Shown here: positions 1 through 8,298 of the stretch, piece after piece
Numbering within the stretch: position 1 is the first letter of the stretch
Layout: each line of letters starts with the position of its first letter
Assembly (NCBI GenBank): GCA_035376985.1
Contig: DAOSSA010000025.1
Coordinates: 1 to 33,069, forward strand
Length of the DNA: 33,069 bases
Reading direction: 5' to 3'
Source of the DNA: Brevifilum sp029548365
Lineage (GTDB): Bacteria > Chloroflexota > Anaerolineae > Anaerolineales > Anaerolineaceae
The notes under the pieces: model-generated
What the model was told of the DNA's origin: nothing
Seen by the model: the letters and a program-made list of their open reading frames with translations, nothing else
Database searches by the model: none
Made by a program: the position numbers and the translations under genes

Positions 1-26
1 CCGAATATTTTTCAGGCCATAACGCC

Positions 27-3000
27 GTTTTCCCCACACACGTGGGGGTGTACCTATTGATGCGTCTTCACCGCTGGGTGTGTCATGGTTTTCCCCACAC
101 ACGTGGGGGTGTACCTTACCATGTCGTTAACCGCGCCAGAATTTGTAGTTTTCCCCACACACGTGGGGGTGTACCGTAGAGCTAATAAAGAGGCTCACTT
201 GCCAATCAGTTTTCCCCACACACGTGGGGGTGTACCTTCAGTCAAGAACTCTTCGACTGTCATACCCTCGTTTTCCCCACACACGTGGGGGTGTACCTAC
301 CTCATAAAGAACCCTGTATTGAGGAACGCCGTTTTCCCCACACACGTGGGGGTGTACCTACTTAAACATATCCCTACATCGAGCATGGTGTGTTTTCCCC
401 ACACACGTGGGGGTGTACCTCATATCGTCATCGTAAAACATGCGAGCAAGGTCGTTTTCCCCACACACGTGGGGGTGTACCTAATGAAAGTGTAATTAAG
501 CCAGCAAAGCCAAGAGTTTTCCCCACACACGTGGGGGTGTACCTGAAAGTTGGCGTTAATCCTGCTTACATTGCTCGTTTTCCCCACACACGTGGGGGTG
601 TACCTACGAATGTATAATCCTCGACCATAATCATGCCGTTTTCCCCACACACGTGGGGGTGTACCTATAGGCATATCGTGGTATAATACAGGTAGATTGT
701 TTTCCCCACACACGTGGGGGTGTACCATTCATGCTGAACCAATTAATGTGATTGGCGTGGTTTTCCCCACACACGTGGGGGTGTACCTAATCCATGACTT
801 CACTTCCTCACGTGATTTCAGTTTTCCCCACACACGTGGGGGTGTACCTGCCAGTCCGTCCCGTCCCACATGGCAAAGTAAGTTTTCCCCACACACGTGG
901 GGGTGTACCTGGGGGATACCCGCCGTTGCCCTTGCCGGGACCGTTTTCCCCACACACGTGGGGGTGTACCGGCTTTGTAGTACTCCAACTCACGCACCCA
1001 CTGGGTTTTCCCCACACACGTGGGGGTGTACCGTTCAGCCTGCCAGAAAAGATCACCGTCAAGCAGTTTTCCCCACACACGTGGGGGTGTACCGTACTGT
1101 GGGCGGGAGTTTACCGCCAGGACACAGTTTTCCCCACACACGTGGGGGTGTACCTTCACATGGAAACCATGGTTCAGGTTCTCACAAAGTTTTCCCCACA
1201 CACGTGGGGGTGTACCCATTAACCGCTGTCTTTGTCAAGTAATTGCGCCCGTTTTCCCCACACACGTGGGGGTGTACCGTTTGTGTAGGTGGTCACAAAT
1301 TCCCGTGTTGCCGTTTTCCCCACACACGTGGGGGTGTACCGTTTGAAGACAAACGTGGGGCGTTGGATGGAACGTTTTCCCCACACACGTGGGGGTGTAC
1401 CGCCCGTCGCTGGTTTTTGCCATCAGCACGCCAGGTTTTCCCCACACACGTGGGGGTGTACCGGAATTTCTCAACCGCCAAAATAGCGATGCCGAGTTTT
1501 CCCCACACACGTGGGGGTGTACCTTATGCTGATCAACCGACCGGATCTGGGGTGCGGTTTTCCCCACACACGTGGGGGTGTACCGCCAAGGAGCTTGCCG
1601 GTTATACCGAGATCCCGTTTTCCCCACACACGTGGGGGTGTACCGATCGCATCTCGCGTCAAGCTCATGTGGTCACCGTTTTCCCCACACACGTGGGGGT
1701 GTACCGAGCAAGGAAGTTCGGGCGACAGCCCTGGCGACGTTTTCCCCACACACGTGGGGGTGTACCTATATCTCGGATGATTCTTTCCCCAGCCCATCCG
1801 TTTTCCCCACACACGTGGGGGTGTACCGAATATGATCTGACATGAACGATAACTATATTCGTTTTCCCCACACACGTGGGGGTGTACCTGTGACATTCGT
1901 CACTAATCAGTCCACCACGGCGTTTTCTCCACACACGTGGGGGTGTACCGGACTAAGATGATCACAAGACAGTTTAGTGAGGGTTTTCCCCACACACGTG
2001 GGGGTGTACCGCTTACTGGCAAGCCGGTTATGACACATATTCGTTTTCCCCACACACGTGGGGGTGTACCTTTATCTCAGCAACCGATAATCGACCAGCC
2101 ATCGTTTTCCCCACACACGTGGGGGTGTACCTTCGCTGGCATCGCTTATAATAGCGGTATGAAAGTTTTCCCCACACACGTGGGGGTGTACCTTCTTAAC
2201 ACCCCCAAAAGGCGACTTAAAAAGCGTTTTCCCCACACACGTGGGGGTGTACCGACGCGTGGAGGTTCGTGTGGGTGCTCATGTAACGTTTTCCCCACAC
2301 ACGTGGGGGTGTACCTCGAGCATCAGTGAGAAGTTTCGCGGTCTGCGGGTTTTCCCCACACACGTGGGGGTGTACCGGCTATAAACCGTACCGATAGAAC
2401 AATCAGCTCACGTTTTCCCCACACACGTGGGGGTGTACCTAATAGCAACCTTAACGGGGTCGTTGGCTGTTGGTTTTCCCCACACACGTGGGGGTGTACC
2501 GCATACTGAGTGGTTTGGATGCGATCCTCAAGCGTTTTCCCCACACACGTGGGGGTGTACCAGCGGGTGGAATACGCTACCGGGTTGGCTTATGGGTTTT
2601 CCCCACACACGTGGGGGTGTACCTATCCCGATAAACATCGAAGAACGATCCAGCAAGTTTTCCCCACACACGTGGGGGTGTACCTCCGGGCTTGGATTCG
2701 CCGCACTTCAGCGTCATCGTTTTCCCCACACACGTGGGGGTGTACCTACGAGGGCGCAGCCCAAACATGCCAGTTGACCGTTTTCCCCACACACGTGGGG
2801 GTGTACCGTTTAAGACGACCTGGCTGGTGCGGAAGGAATCGGTTTTCCCCACACACGTGGGGGTGTACCGTATTTGTTTCTTGACCTACCGGACACCGAA
2901 GCGTTTTCCCCACACACGTGGGGGTGTACCGAATACAAGTCTCCATTTGGCAATACCATTAATGCGTTTTCCCCACACACGTGGGGGTGTACCGGAGTGT

Positions 3001-3177
3001 CACTTGTTTCGCTATGAGGATGGCAGGTTTTCCCCACACACGTGGGGGTGTACCGTCTTCTTCGCGGCTTCTGCCAGGTTATGCCACGTTTTCCCCACAC
3101 ACGTGGGGGTGTACCTGATTGAATTGTTCTCTGGCAAGTATGGCAATAGGTTTTCCCCACACACGTGGGGGTGTACC
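27..3177 (+). CRISPR. CRISPR array, type I-E-like, 52 repeats, open at left edge
   Basis: I count 52 copies of a 28-bp repeat that starts GTTTTCCCC and ends TGTACC, the first at 27-54 and the last at 3150-3177. The repeat folds into a stem CCCCAC/GTGGGG with loop ACAC. Spacing is mostly 61 bp (range 60-63), giving 51 full spacers, mostly 33 nt. Bases 1-26 are the end of another spacer, so the array continues to the left. All repeats are identical except the one at 1922-1949, where repeat position 7 is T instead of C; a G-U pair would keep the stem. Repeat length, stem and ~32-33-nt spacers match type I-E arrays. By analogy with E. coli I-E the leader would lie to the left, outside the window. 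No cas genes are present here. Confidence 0.97.
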
Positions 3178-3194
3178 GCGATACTCGGGCAGTG

Positions 3195-3895
3195 ATGCAC
3201 AAGCCAGGATGTGAGCACAAATTGCTGTTAAGTACCTTCAGGGAGCGGCTAGCTGAAAGCCCAGAGCTCAGACGGCTGTCAAACCGCACGATCTCAGGAT
3301 CTTCTGCTGCCATTGTGCGGTCCGGCACCCTGGAAAAACCGCTGCCGGGTTTGGGCGATGCAGGGGACATCCATTTATTTGATATTTTTGACTATACCTG
3401 CTCGGCTGATGTGATTCTAGGGGGAGTGCATGAAATGCTGGCGCGAGAATTACACGAAAATTACCTCGCAGGAGCAGCTTCATCATCAGCGCATCAAACC
3501 TGGATGCAGCTTCCAGAGGACATGAAGGATGCCAACCGACTGCAAGCCAGCCGCATCCAACAGCTGCTTGGATCTGCAGGTTACAAAATCTATCCCATGC
3601 AGTATTGGGATGCGGGCAGCAGAACCTTTTCAATCGCAGAAACAGAAAAGATGGCCAGCCTAGAACACACTTTGTGGTGCCAGGCGAAAAAGCTAATGGT
3701 TGGACCTATGCTGCACAAAAAAATGAGGAGAGACGTACACACCCGGATCTGGTAGCCTGGGAAGACCTGCCAGAAGGAGAGCGTGAGAAAAATCTGGCTA
3801 CGGTGCGTCAGCTGCCAGCCCTGCTATCCCGGATCGGTTTCGAGATCAGTCGGATAGATCCTGCTCAGGAAGAAAGTTCTCCAACACCTGCCTGA
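3195..3895 (+). pseudogene. RyR-domain protein, 5'-truncated and frameshifted
   Basis: Two reading frames together give one protein with two RyR (ryanodine receptor) repeats. Repeat 1 (about 3432-3600) contains ARELHENY, a tryptophan, LPEDMKDANRLQASRI and LLGSAGYKI. Repeat 2 begins MASLEHTLWCQAKK in the first frame and continues NGWTYAAQ, LVAWEDLPEGEREKN and LPALLSRIGFEI in the frame one base back. The switch falls at the A5 run at 3687-3691. Before repeat 1 the sequence IHLFDIFDYTCSADVIL looks like the end of a larger N-terminal region; bacterial RyR proteins often carry a TrkA-N-like domain there, but here the CRISPR array takes its place. The ATG at 3195 is simply the first one after the array. 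I infer a decayed gene; a programmed frameshift or a sequencing error at the homopolymer is possible. Its role is unknown; RyR domains have been proposed as ligand sensors in conflict systems. Confidence 0.72.
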
Positions 3896-4002
3896 TAAGG
3901 ATTGACTGATTTATGGAATTGATAATTCACACAAAGCTATAGAACTGTATCGCCCCATCCACACTCCATTTAAATACTGCGGCGTTAAGAATTGATTTCT
4001 TG

Positions 4003-4046
4003 CAGCCCTCTATTTTAATGCTGCAGAGAGGGTTGAGATTTTTTTT
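4003..4046 (+). terminator. rho-independent terminator after RyR remnant
   Basis: A 9-bp stem pairs CAGCCCTCT (4003-4011) with AGAGGGTTG (4027-4035), including one G-U pair, around a 15-nt loop. A run of eight T (4039-4046) follows closely. It sits about 110 bp after the stop of the RyR remnant, on the same strand. Confidence 0.7.
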
Positions 4047-4326
4047 CTGTTCAGAATGCTGTTGTGCTGCTTACCTTTCATTTACTAGCTTTGTTGCACT
4101 TATATGTAGAATACATGACACTAACTTTCCCAACAATCAAATAATTGGTATACGAAGCTAATTTTTTCCCGCAGGTTATTTTTGTTTTACATGGAGCCAC
4201 AGTTATTATAAATAAGTATGTGGACATGAGCTACGTTAATTTTCTGACCAATGATTATCTACTCAAAACCTCTCAGAGCAATTTCTAACGGTTTTTATGC
4301 CGAAAACGGTCCTGGACCCAAATGGT

Positions 4327-4369
4327 CTTCCCAAGCTACCATTCGTGGGTTCGAGTCCCATCGCCCGCT
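4327..4369 (+). other. 3' half of tRNA-Gly(CCC), possible attachment-site scar
   Basis: The 43 bases read as the anticodon loop (TTCCCAA, anticodon CCC), a variable region, a T arm (GTGGG / TTCGAGT / CCCAT) and the acceptor strand CGCCCGC with discriminator T, as in bacterial glycine tRNAs. Upstream there is no matching 5' acceptor strand (expected GCGGGCG), no D arm, and the bases before the anticodon loop do not pair with GCTAC after it. It therefore cannot be a functional tRNA. A 3' tRNA half alone is the usual scar left by tRNA-targeting integrases. No integrase gene is in the window. Confidence 0.75.
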
Positions 4370-4393
4370 TTTCTCTTTCCTACAGGAATAAAA

Positions 4394-4420
4394 AAACACC
4401 TCTTGTTTAAAGAGGTGTTT
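4394..4420 (-). terminator. terminator of the minus-strand catabolic operon
   Basis: A perfect 11-bp stem (AAACACCTCTT at 4394-4404, AAGAGGTGTTT at 4410-4420) with a 5-nt loop. Read on the minus strand it is followed by a T-rich tract. It lies 18 bp past the stop of the last gene of the operon. It could also work in the other direction. Confidence 0.85.
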
Positions 4421-4438
4421 AATAATTATTATGTGCCA

Positions 4439-5116
4439 TTAGCTCATAAAAAAATACGTGCAGCTCAATGCGATTAATACCTGGCCACCTGCGTAGTAAA
4501 GTGGGCCAAGTTGGAAGTTCATCGGCTTATAAAAACGCCGAATCCCGTATTCAATGTCACCCATTGCAACCAGGGTAGCGCCGACCGCAACCATCCACGC
4601 AGAAACCTGGGAAAAACTTCCGCCAAACAGCGTAGATACCGCCCGCGTCACCATAAATATAACCACCAGCAAAAAGATCAGCACCGGGGCGCGAAAATCA
4701 CCCAGCCCTTTCCAATATAACCGCGCCAGGAACAGGTAAATCAACAGCGACACAATGCCAACAATGATATCCTGAGACTGAAAACCACTAAAACGCGTGA
4801 AAGTGATCCCATATTCCAGGTAGGCAATGAAAAATACAACCATCGCTGCAAAAAGAATCCGATCATTGCTCATATCGATATTGAAAATATCCCCCAACAA
4901 ACACAAGCCCAGGCCAACCAGAATCCAGGTGGTATAACCCGGGTTAACATTTGAGCTGAGGTAACTCAACAAAGCGATGACAATCGCCAGGAAGGTCAGC
5001 GCTGGCTGGATCACCTTTATCATTTTCAAATTATTGCGATTGCGGGCGATCATGTATAAAATGATCAGTACCAGAGAAAAGGGAACAGGAATCAATGAAT
5101 AATTCATCGTCAGCAT
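4439..5116 (-). CDS. YhhN/TMEM86-like integral membrane protein
   Basis: A protein of about 225 residues made almost entirely of hydrophobic segments, about seven or eight membrane spans. It shows two spaced acidic motifs typical of the YhhN family: GLGLCLLGDIFNI in the middle and VGATLVAMGDIEYGI near the C-terminus, followed by YYAGGQVLIALS at the end. The family includes lysoplasmalogenases, which cleave the vinyl-ether bond of lysoplasmalogens, but many members have no known substrate. It is the last gene of the operon, 6 bp after the Gfo/Idh gene, so it is probably co-transcribed. Two starts are possible: ATG at 5116 lies only 2 nt from the AAGGAG site, while ATG at 5107 lies 11 nt away. 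Family call fairly sure; function in this pathway unknown. Confidence 0.72.
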   Translation of the reverse strand: MLTMNYSLIPVPFSLVLIILYMIARNRNNLKMIKVIQPALTFLAIVIALLSYLSSNVNPGYTTWILVGLGLCLLGDIFNIDMSNDRILFAAMVVFFIAYLEYGITFTRFSGFQSQDIIVGIVSLLIYLFLARLYWKGLGDFRAPVLIFLLVVIFMVTRAVSTLFGGSFSQVSAWMVAVGATLVAMGDIEYGIRRFYKPMNFQLGPLYYAGGQVLIALSCTYFFMS

Positions 5117-5122
5117 ATCTCC

Positions 5123-6199
5123 TTATTTAACGTCATCAGGGCGTACTTCGCATCCAGTCGCTGCTGATTGAAGCGCAGCAAGAGTGAACTGTAAAACCGC
5201 CTTACCCATCGGGCCATCCAGCCGTGGCTGACCACCCGTCTTCAATTTTTCGATGAAATCGATCGTTGTAGCAGTAAAGCTATCATGCCATTCTTCGCCA
5301 TCCACGGGGATGGGTGTCGTTTTTCCATCCTTGAAGATCATCAGCGGAGGAAGGTCGACGGTTTTTGCAGTGTATCGATTGATGAAAATGATACCCTTCT
5401 CGCCAATGACCTCGATGCGATCATCATCACCGTAATATAACGAGTCAATGTGCATCTTCGGGGTATATTCGATATCGAGCTGACCAAAGCAGCGAGGAGC
5501 TTTATATTGAAACATGATCATCGCCGGGGCATCAATTTTAACCAAACCTACAGCCTCCCTGACGGGAGTGTACTCAATCCAGGCATACACCCTTTCCACG
5601 GGTCCACCTAAATAATAACCCGCTGAAAACAGGTGGTAGCCATGGTCAAAGACCAGCGGGCCGCCGCCGCATAACTTCTCGTTGAAACGCCACGCCCAAG
5701 CCGACAGGGGCACTTCCCATGAAGCGCCCGAGCCGGTGTTGATATGCATACGCACGGCGCGTACCGAGCCGATCTCGCCAGCGTCGATCATTTCCCTGGC
5801 TTTCACCACTGGTGAATAATAGACCATCGTCTCATAAACCCTGAGCAATACACCTGCCTTGTTAGCCGAGAAGATCATTTCATCTGCCTCAGCAGCAGAA
5901 AGCGCCATGGGCTTCTGCACCGAGATGTGCTTGCCTGCCTGCGCAGCCTGAACAGTCATGGGACAATGCAGGTGATGTGGAGTGAGCAACTCCACCACAT
6001 CGATTTCTTTGTCATCGAGCACCTGCTGGTAATCGGTATACAACTTCTCCACACCCCATAACCGGGCTTGATGTTGAGCGCGTGATTTATTGGTGTCGCA
6101 GACCGCTGCAATGATGGCATCCTGACGGCCGTCATAGCCCATCTCATGTAAGTCTGAAATGCGACCACATCCGACGATGGCAACTCGGATCGGTTTCAT
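5123..6199 (-). CDS. Gfo/Idh/MocA-family NAD(P)-dependent protein
   Basis: 358 residues. The N-terminal Rossmann fold opens with VAIVGCGRISDLHEMGY, the GxGxxS-type dinucleotide site, followed by the family's KP motif as SVQKPMALSAAEAD (residue before KP is Q instead of the common E). The C-terminal alpha/beta domain holds the usual DHGYH motif (FDHGYHLFSAGYYLGG), where Asp and His normally act on the sugar. Members oxidise sugars or inositols, or act as NAD-dependent glycosidases. A good AAGGAGA site sits 4 nt before the ATG. It lies 24 bp after the sugar symporter in the same operon, so its substrate is probably the imported sugar. One hypothesis is an NAD-dependent sulfoquinovosidase of the GH188 type; another is inositol or sugar dehydrogenase. 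The sequence alone does not decide. Confidence 0.88.
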   Translation of the reverse strand: MKPIRVAIVGCGRISDLHEMGYDGRQDAIIAAVCDTNKSRAQHQARLWGVEKLYTDYQQVLDDKEIDVVELLTPHHLHCPMTVQAAQAGKHISVQKPMALSAAEADEMIFSANKAGVLLRVYETMVYYSPVVKAREMIDAGEIGSVRAVRMHINTGSGASWEVPLSAWAWRFNEKLCGGGPLVFDHGYHLFSAGYYLGGPVERVYAWIEYTPVREAVGLVKIDAPAMIMFQYKAPRCFGQLDIEYTPKMHIDSLYYGDDDRIEVIGEKGIIFINRYTAKTVDLPPLMIFKDGKTTPIPVDGEEWHDSFTATTIDFIEKLKTGGQPRLDGPMGKAVLQFTLAALQSAATGCEVRPDDVK

Positions 6200-6223
6200 A
6201 ATTTCTCCTTATTCTTTCGTATC

Positions 6224-7588
6224 CTATTCTTTTTCAGCCTGTGCTGCAGCGTCCATGGCTTCAAGCTTTGCCCGCACTAATGCGTGGCTCTTGCGGGTAA
6301 TTGGATACTTGAACAGAAAAGGTAAAGTGATGAAAATAAAAATCGCTGGGACCAAACCAAAGAAAAGACGAATTCCCAGAAGGGCATGAGGCGTCTGCGC
6401 CACGTTGGGCACATAGCCAAAACCACTCAAAATCCAGCCGACACCAGCCAGCGCCAGGGCTTCTGAAAGCTTGGTCGCCAATCCCCAAACGCCATAATAC
6501 ATACCCGATCGTTGCTGACCGGTCTCCGCACGATCATAATCGCCCACATCTGCAACCATTGCCCAGGGATAGATCCAGTTGACAGCAAAGCCAAAACCAA
6601 CCAGCACAAACAGAAGATAAAGGAGATTCGTAGGCTTATTAGGTAGAAAGAAGGTGACCAGAACAGCGATAGCGCCAATACCCATCCCAATCGCGTATAC
6701 AGGACCCTTGTCCATCTTCTTGCCCAGCCACTGCCAAAAAGGCAGCGAGAGGGTAACACAGATCAGCATCAAGCCCATAGCAATTGAAATTTGATCTTTC
6801 ATTAAGAGCTGGTATTCTACATAATATGCCATCAAGATCTTACAGAAGGCGAAGGAGATATTCAGGGTAAAGTAGATGATACACAATTGAACGAAAGCTT
6901 TGTTCTTGAAGGCATTACCAAAGGATTTTAACGGAGAGGTTTCGGGTTCAGCGACAGCCAGATCCTTGCGCTCACGCAAACCAAAAGCGGAGATTAACAG
7001 TGCTAATCCGGCAAAAACGCCATAGGCAATACCAATGAAAGCCCAACCGGTACGCTGTACAGCAAACATACCAACGATTGCAGGTGTCAACGCTGCCCCT
7101 ACCAGATAAGCAGGCACAGCCATGGCCATGCGGTATGTGGTCAGGCTTGAGCGCTCATCGTAATCATCGGTTAATTCTGCAGTCAGCGCGTAGTAAGGAA
7201 CATTGGTTAATGTCCAGATCGTATCAAAGAGCAAGAAAGTGGCAGCAATCCAGAAAAAAGCCCAAACGAGATTCTGGGTGGGAACAAACCACAGAAGTGC
7301 AATTGAAATCACCAAGGGAATTGCGCCGAATAACATGAATACCCGACGTTTCCCAAAGCGGCTTTTAGTGCGGTCGGTAAACCAACCAAACAGCGGGTCG
7401 TTAATTGCATCCCATATCTTACCGATGAGCAAGGCGTTACCTGCCAGGGCAGGCGGAATGAGAGCGCCATCGGTGTAGAATTTCATCAGGAAGAATTGAA
7501 CAGCGGAATTAACCAGGGCATTGCCCAGGTCACCAATTCCATAAAAGATTTTTGTGCGCTTGCTTAACTTGTTTGTATTTTCTGCCAT
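6224..7588 (-). CDS. GPH-family (MelB/YihO-like) sugar:cation symporter
   Basis: About 454 residues with 12 predicted membrane spans. The N-terminus matches the glycoside-pentoside-hexuronide family: FYGIGDLGNALVNSAVQFFLMKFYTDG, then KIWDAINDPLFGWFTDRTKSRFGKRR, the family's conserved Asp pair and cytoplasmic basic loop. It imports sugars, glycosides or sugar acids with a cation across the inner membrane. I chose the ATG at 7588 over that at 7600 because GGAG lies 6 nt before it, inside the longer frame. It follows the isomerase gene by 23 bp and precedes the Gfo/Idh gene by 24 bp. The family includes E. coli YihO, from the sulfoquinovose operon, but also melibiose, xyloside and glucuronide carriers, so the substrate stays open. 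Confidence 0.88.
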   Translation of the reverse strand: MAENTNKLSKRTKIFYGIGDLGNALVNSAVQFFLMKFYTDGALIPPALAGNALLIGKIWDAINDPLFGWFTDRTKSRFGKRRVFMLFGAIPLVISIALLWFVPTQNLVWAFFWIAATFLLFDTIWTLTNVPYYALTAELTDDYDERSSLTTYRMAMAVPAYLVGAALTPAIVGMFAVQRTGWAFIGIAYGVFAGLALLISAFGLRERKDLAVAEPETSPLKSFGNAFKNKAFVQLCIIYFTLNISFAFCKILMAYYVEYQLLMKDQISIAMGLMLICVTLSLPFWQWLGKKMDKGPVYAIGMGIGAIAVLVTFFLPNKPTNLLYLLFVLVGFGFAVNWIYPWAMVADVGDYDRAETGQQRSGMYYGVWGLATKLSEALALAGVGWILSGFGYVPNVAQTPHALLGIRLFFGLVPAIFIFITLPFLFKYPITRKSHALVRAKLEAMDAAAQAEKE

Positions 7589-7594
7589 GCTATT

Positions 7595-7598
7595 CTCC
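7595..7598 (-). promoter_or_regulatory. RBS deciding the symporter start
   Basis: GGAG on the minus strand, 6 nt before the ATG at 7588. It overlaps the first codons that would be used by the ATG at 7600, which has no such site of its own. Confidence 0.6.
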
Positions 7599-7611
7599 AT
7601 ATAAACATAAT

Positions 7612-8244
7612 TTAGTGTTTAAGAAGTCCGTCCAGCGTTGATCTGAGGAGGGGATCAGCCTCCAGTCCTGTCATCAGTGCTGCCTGGAAAGTTGGAAAAT
7701 CAAGTACTGGATGAAGCACCTCCTTCGGCAGGGATTTCATAATCTCTGCCATCGATTTATGGGTTGACTGTGAAACCTGCTTCAGTAAATGGCGAGCTTG
7801 TGCTTGCGGTTCAGCCCGCTGAGAGGGATATCCGCTGCCGGTTTCTGTGATAAAGAGATTATCGAAGATCATTCTCAGATTCACATCCCCTGCCCATCCG
7901 TAACCCTGGTTGAGCGCCAGCGAGATGCAATTTCCGGCATTGATGCGTGTAAACAGGAAAGCGTCTAACGGGGTCAAAATGTGTCCGCAGAACACACCCG
8001 GATATTGCATGACTGCGTTAAGGTAACCCAACCCGGTACCACACCCGCCAATGACAAAATCCACTACACCGAGGTACAGCAAGAGGGCAGACATCAATCC
8101 AGTGTGGATATACAGCAGGGCCGGCATGTCTCCGCTTCGCGTGTTACCGAGGTTGAGCACCTCGTGTCCCCGACCTGCAAGCGCTGTCAGGATGTCAGCA
8201 TTTTTATCAGCAGCGCTGATCTCGTTGATAACAGCAATTTTCAT
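7612..8244 (-). CDS. RpiB/LacAB-family sugar isomerase with C-terminal extension
   Basis: 210 residues starting MKIAVINEIS. The core shows the RpiB/LacA/LacB signature: ADKNADILTALAGRGHEVLNLG, then VDFVIGGCGTGLGYLNAV with the CGTG loop whose Cys acts in isomerisation, then GVFCGH and a GNCISLAL segment before MIFDNLFITETG. These enzymes interconvert aldoses and ketoses, usually phosphorylated. The protein is about 60 residues longer than a typical RpiB; the tail (HLLKQVSQSTHKSM to the end) is predicted helical and unassigned. The start at 8244 is supported by AGGAA 5 nt upstream. It follows the transketolase pair by 54 bp, which suggests it isomerises an aldose product so that transketolase can act again. 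Confidence 0.82.
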   Translation of the reverse strand: MKIAVINEISAADKNADILTALAGRGHEVLNLGNTRSGDMPALLYIHTGLMSALLLYLGVVDFVIGGCGTGLGYLNAVMQYPGVFCGHILTPLDAFLFTRINAGNCISLALNQGYGWAGDVNLRMIFDNLFITETGSGYPSQRAEPQAQARHLLKQVSQSTHKSMAEIMKSLPKEVLHPVLDFPTFQAALMTGLEADPLLRSTLDGLLKH

Positions 8245-8249
8245 ATGGG

Positions 8250-8254
8250 TTCCT
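8250..8254 (-). promoter_or_regulatory. RBS deciding the isomerase start
   Basis: AGGAA on the minus strand 5 nt before the ATG at 8244. The upstream in-frame ATG at 8277 would add 11 residues not seen at the start of the RpiB fold. Confidence 0.6.
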
Positions 8255-8298
8255 TGAACAAATAATTGAAGAGGCAAATGAGTACTTGTTTGCCCAAA

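Larger units (their letters stand above)
3896..4438. other. intergenic stretch with two terminators and a tRNA fragment
   Basis: No convincing gene. It is AT-rich and holds the terminator after the RyR remnant, a 3' tRNA-Gly fragment and the terminator of the minus-strand operon, each listed separately. The stretch 4050-4310 shows no recognisable feature. Confidence 0.7.

Noticed and set aside
1922..1949. Internal degenerate repeat marking a fusion of two arrays
   Set aside because: Only one base differs and the repeats and spacers on both sides keep the same period, so a point mutation is enough.
85..3195. Many open frames of 65-200 codons on both strands across the array, with recurring FPHTRGGVP, FSPHTWGCT, VFPTHVGVY or TPTCVGKT
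   Set aside because: They are translations of the CRISPR repeat, which has no stop codon in most frames; the 61-bp period rotates the frame at each repeat. Not proteins.
4316..4369. Complete functional tRNA-Gly
   Set aside because: No 5' acceptor strand or D arm can be found upstream and the anticodon stem does not close; only the 3' half is present.
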